From contig NZ_ATHO01000137.1 in NCBI RefSeq assembly GCF_000445065.1, positions 1-32,888 on the forward strand: 32,888 bases of DNA, written 5' to 3'. Source of the stretch: Sphingobium quisquiliarum P25 (GTDB lineage: Bacteria > Pseudomonadota > Alphaproteobacteria > Sphingomonadales > Sphingomonadaceae). This document shows, in pieces, positions 32,875 to 32,888 of this stretch. Numbering within the stretch: position 1 is the first letter of the stretch; each line of letters starts with the position of its first letter. Under the pieces are notes generated by a model, which ran no database searches, was not told the DNA's origin, and saw only the letters and a program-made list of their open reading frames with translations. Position numbers and translations under genes: made by a program.

Positions 32875-32888
32875 TTTGCAACAGAGCC
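32875..32888 (-). repeat. IS6100 right terminal repeat
   Basis: TTTGCAACAGAGCC, the exact inverse of 32009-32022; the window stops at its last base. Confidence 0.95.

Larger units (their letters stand above)
32009..32888 (+). mobile_element. IS6100 (IS6 family), complete, 880 bp
   Basis: 880 bp with perfect 14-bp terminal inverted repeats GGCTCTGTTGCAAA (32009-32022 and 32875-32888). The encoded transposase matches my memory of IS6100. IS6-family elements move by replicative or copy-in events and mark cointegrate or deletion junctions. The right flank, and so any 8-bp duplication (left flank GGATCGTG), is outside the window. Confidence 0.95.

Noticed and set aside
1..32888. CRISPR arrays, tRNA or rRNA genes, toxin-antitoxin pairs, replication or conjugation genes
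   Set aside because: None recognised on reading both strands; the plasmid origin suggested in the summary therefore rests on context only.

Overview
The window (32,888 bp, GC-rich, genes packed with 1-4 nt overlaps and many GTG starts) looks like accessory DNA, probably plasmid-borne or a genomic island, from an alphaproteobacterium, most likely a sphingomonad. Support comes from the style of the Czc proteins, a small secreted protein at 27470-27946 of a type I associate with sphingomonads, an EcfG-type stress promoter (GGAAC-N16-CGTT), and a full-length IS6100. The organism call is inference.

Region 1 (1-14104, all minus strand) is a heavy-metal resistance block of 12 consecutive genes. In order of transcription from a divergent MerR-family regulator (14180-14599, plus strand) they are: a short CDF exporter, a cytochrome c/FTR1 iron-permease fusion, a small His-rich periplasmic protein, czcC, czcB, czcA, an SRPBCC protein, two small MliC-like lipoproteins, a ZIP transporter, a second short CDF, a P1B-4 ATPase (SPC and HEGST motifs) and a HAD phosphatase cut by the window start. 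Most junctions overlap (ATGA, GTGA, TGATG or TAGTG). The only structured break is a 16-bp hairpin just after czcA. The regulator/CDF gap holds a promoter with a 19-bp spacer and an imperfect dyad, as expected of a MerR-type metal switch.

Region 2 (14593-15795) is a retropepsin-like aspartyl protease with a PDZ domain, convergent with merR.

Region 3 (16026-22203) is mobile DNA. A cargo-free element of about 3.07 kb with 50-bp terminal inverted repeats (47/50 identical) carries a serine resolvase, a Mu/TniA-type DDE transposase and a TniB-type AAA ATPase. This is the gene content of a stripped Tn552/Tn402-like transposon without TniQ. It sits 111 bp upstream of a complete Tn3-family transposase, where a Tn3 res site would be expected.

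Region 4 (22699-26901, minus) is an EmrA/EmrB/NodT-type tripartite drug-efflux operon.

Region 5 (26902-29070) is visibly more AT-rich and sparsely coding. It holds a conserved-looking secreted protein, a DUF4142 protein with an EcfG-type promoter and tandem hairpins, and one doubtful small ORF.

Region 6 (29071-32008, minus) is an Mla/MCE-type lipid-transport operon (permease, ATPase, MCE protein, auxiliary lipoprotein). Its permease has lost its N-terminus to a complete 880-bp IS6100 (32009-32888), whose right end coincides with the end of the window.

Together the genes describe a cell-envelope defence island: cytoplasmic metal export (CDF, P1B-4), periplasm-to-outside metal export (CzcCBA), metal uptake or balance (ZIP, FTR1), drug efflux (EmrAB-OMF) and outer-membrane lipid transport, assembled by several transposons.
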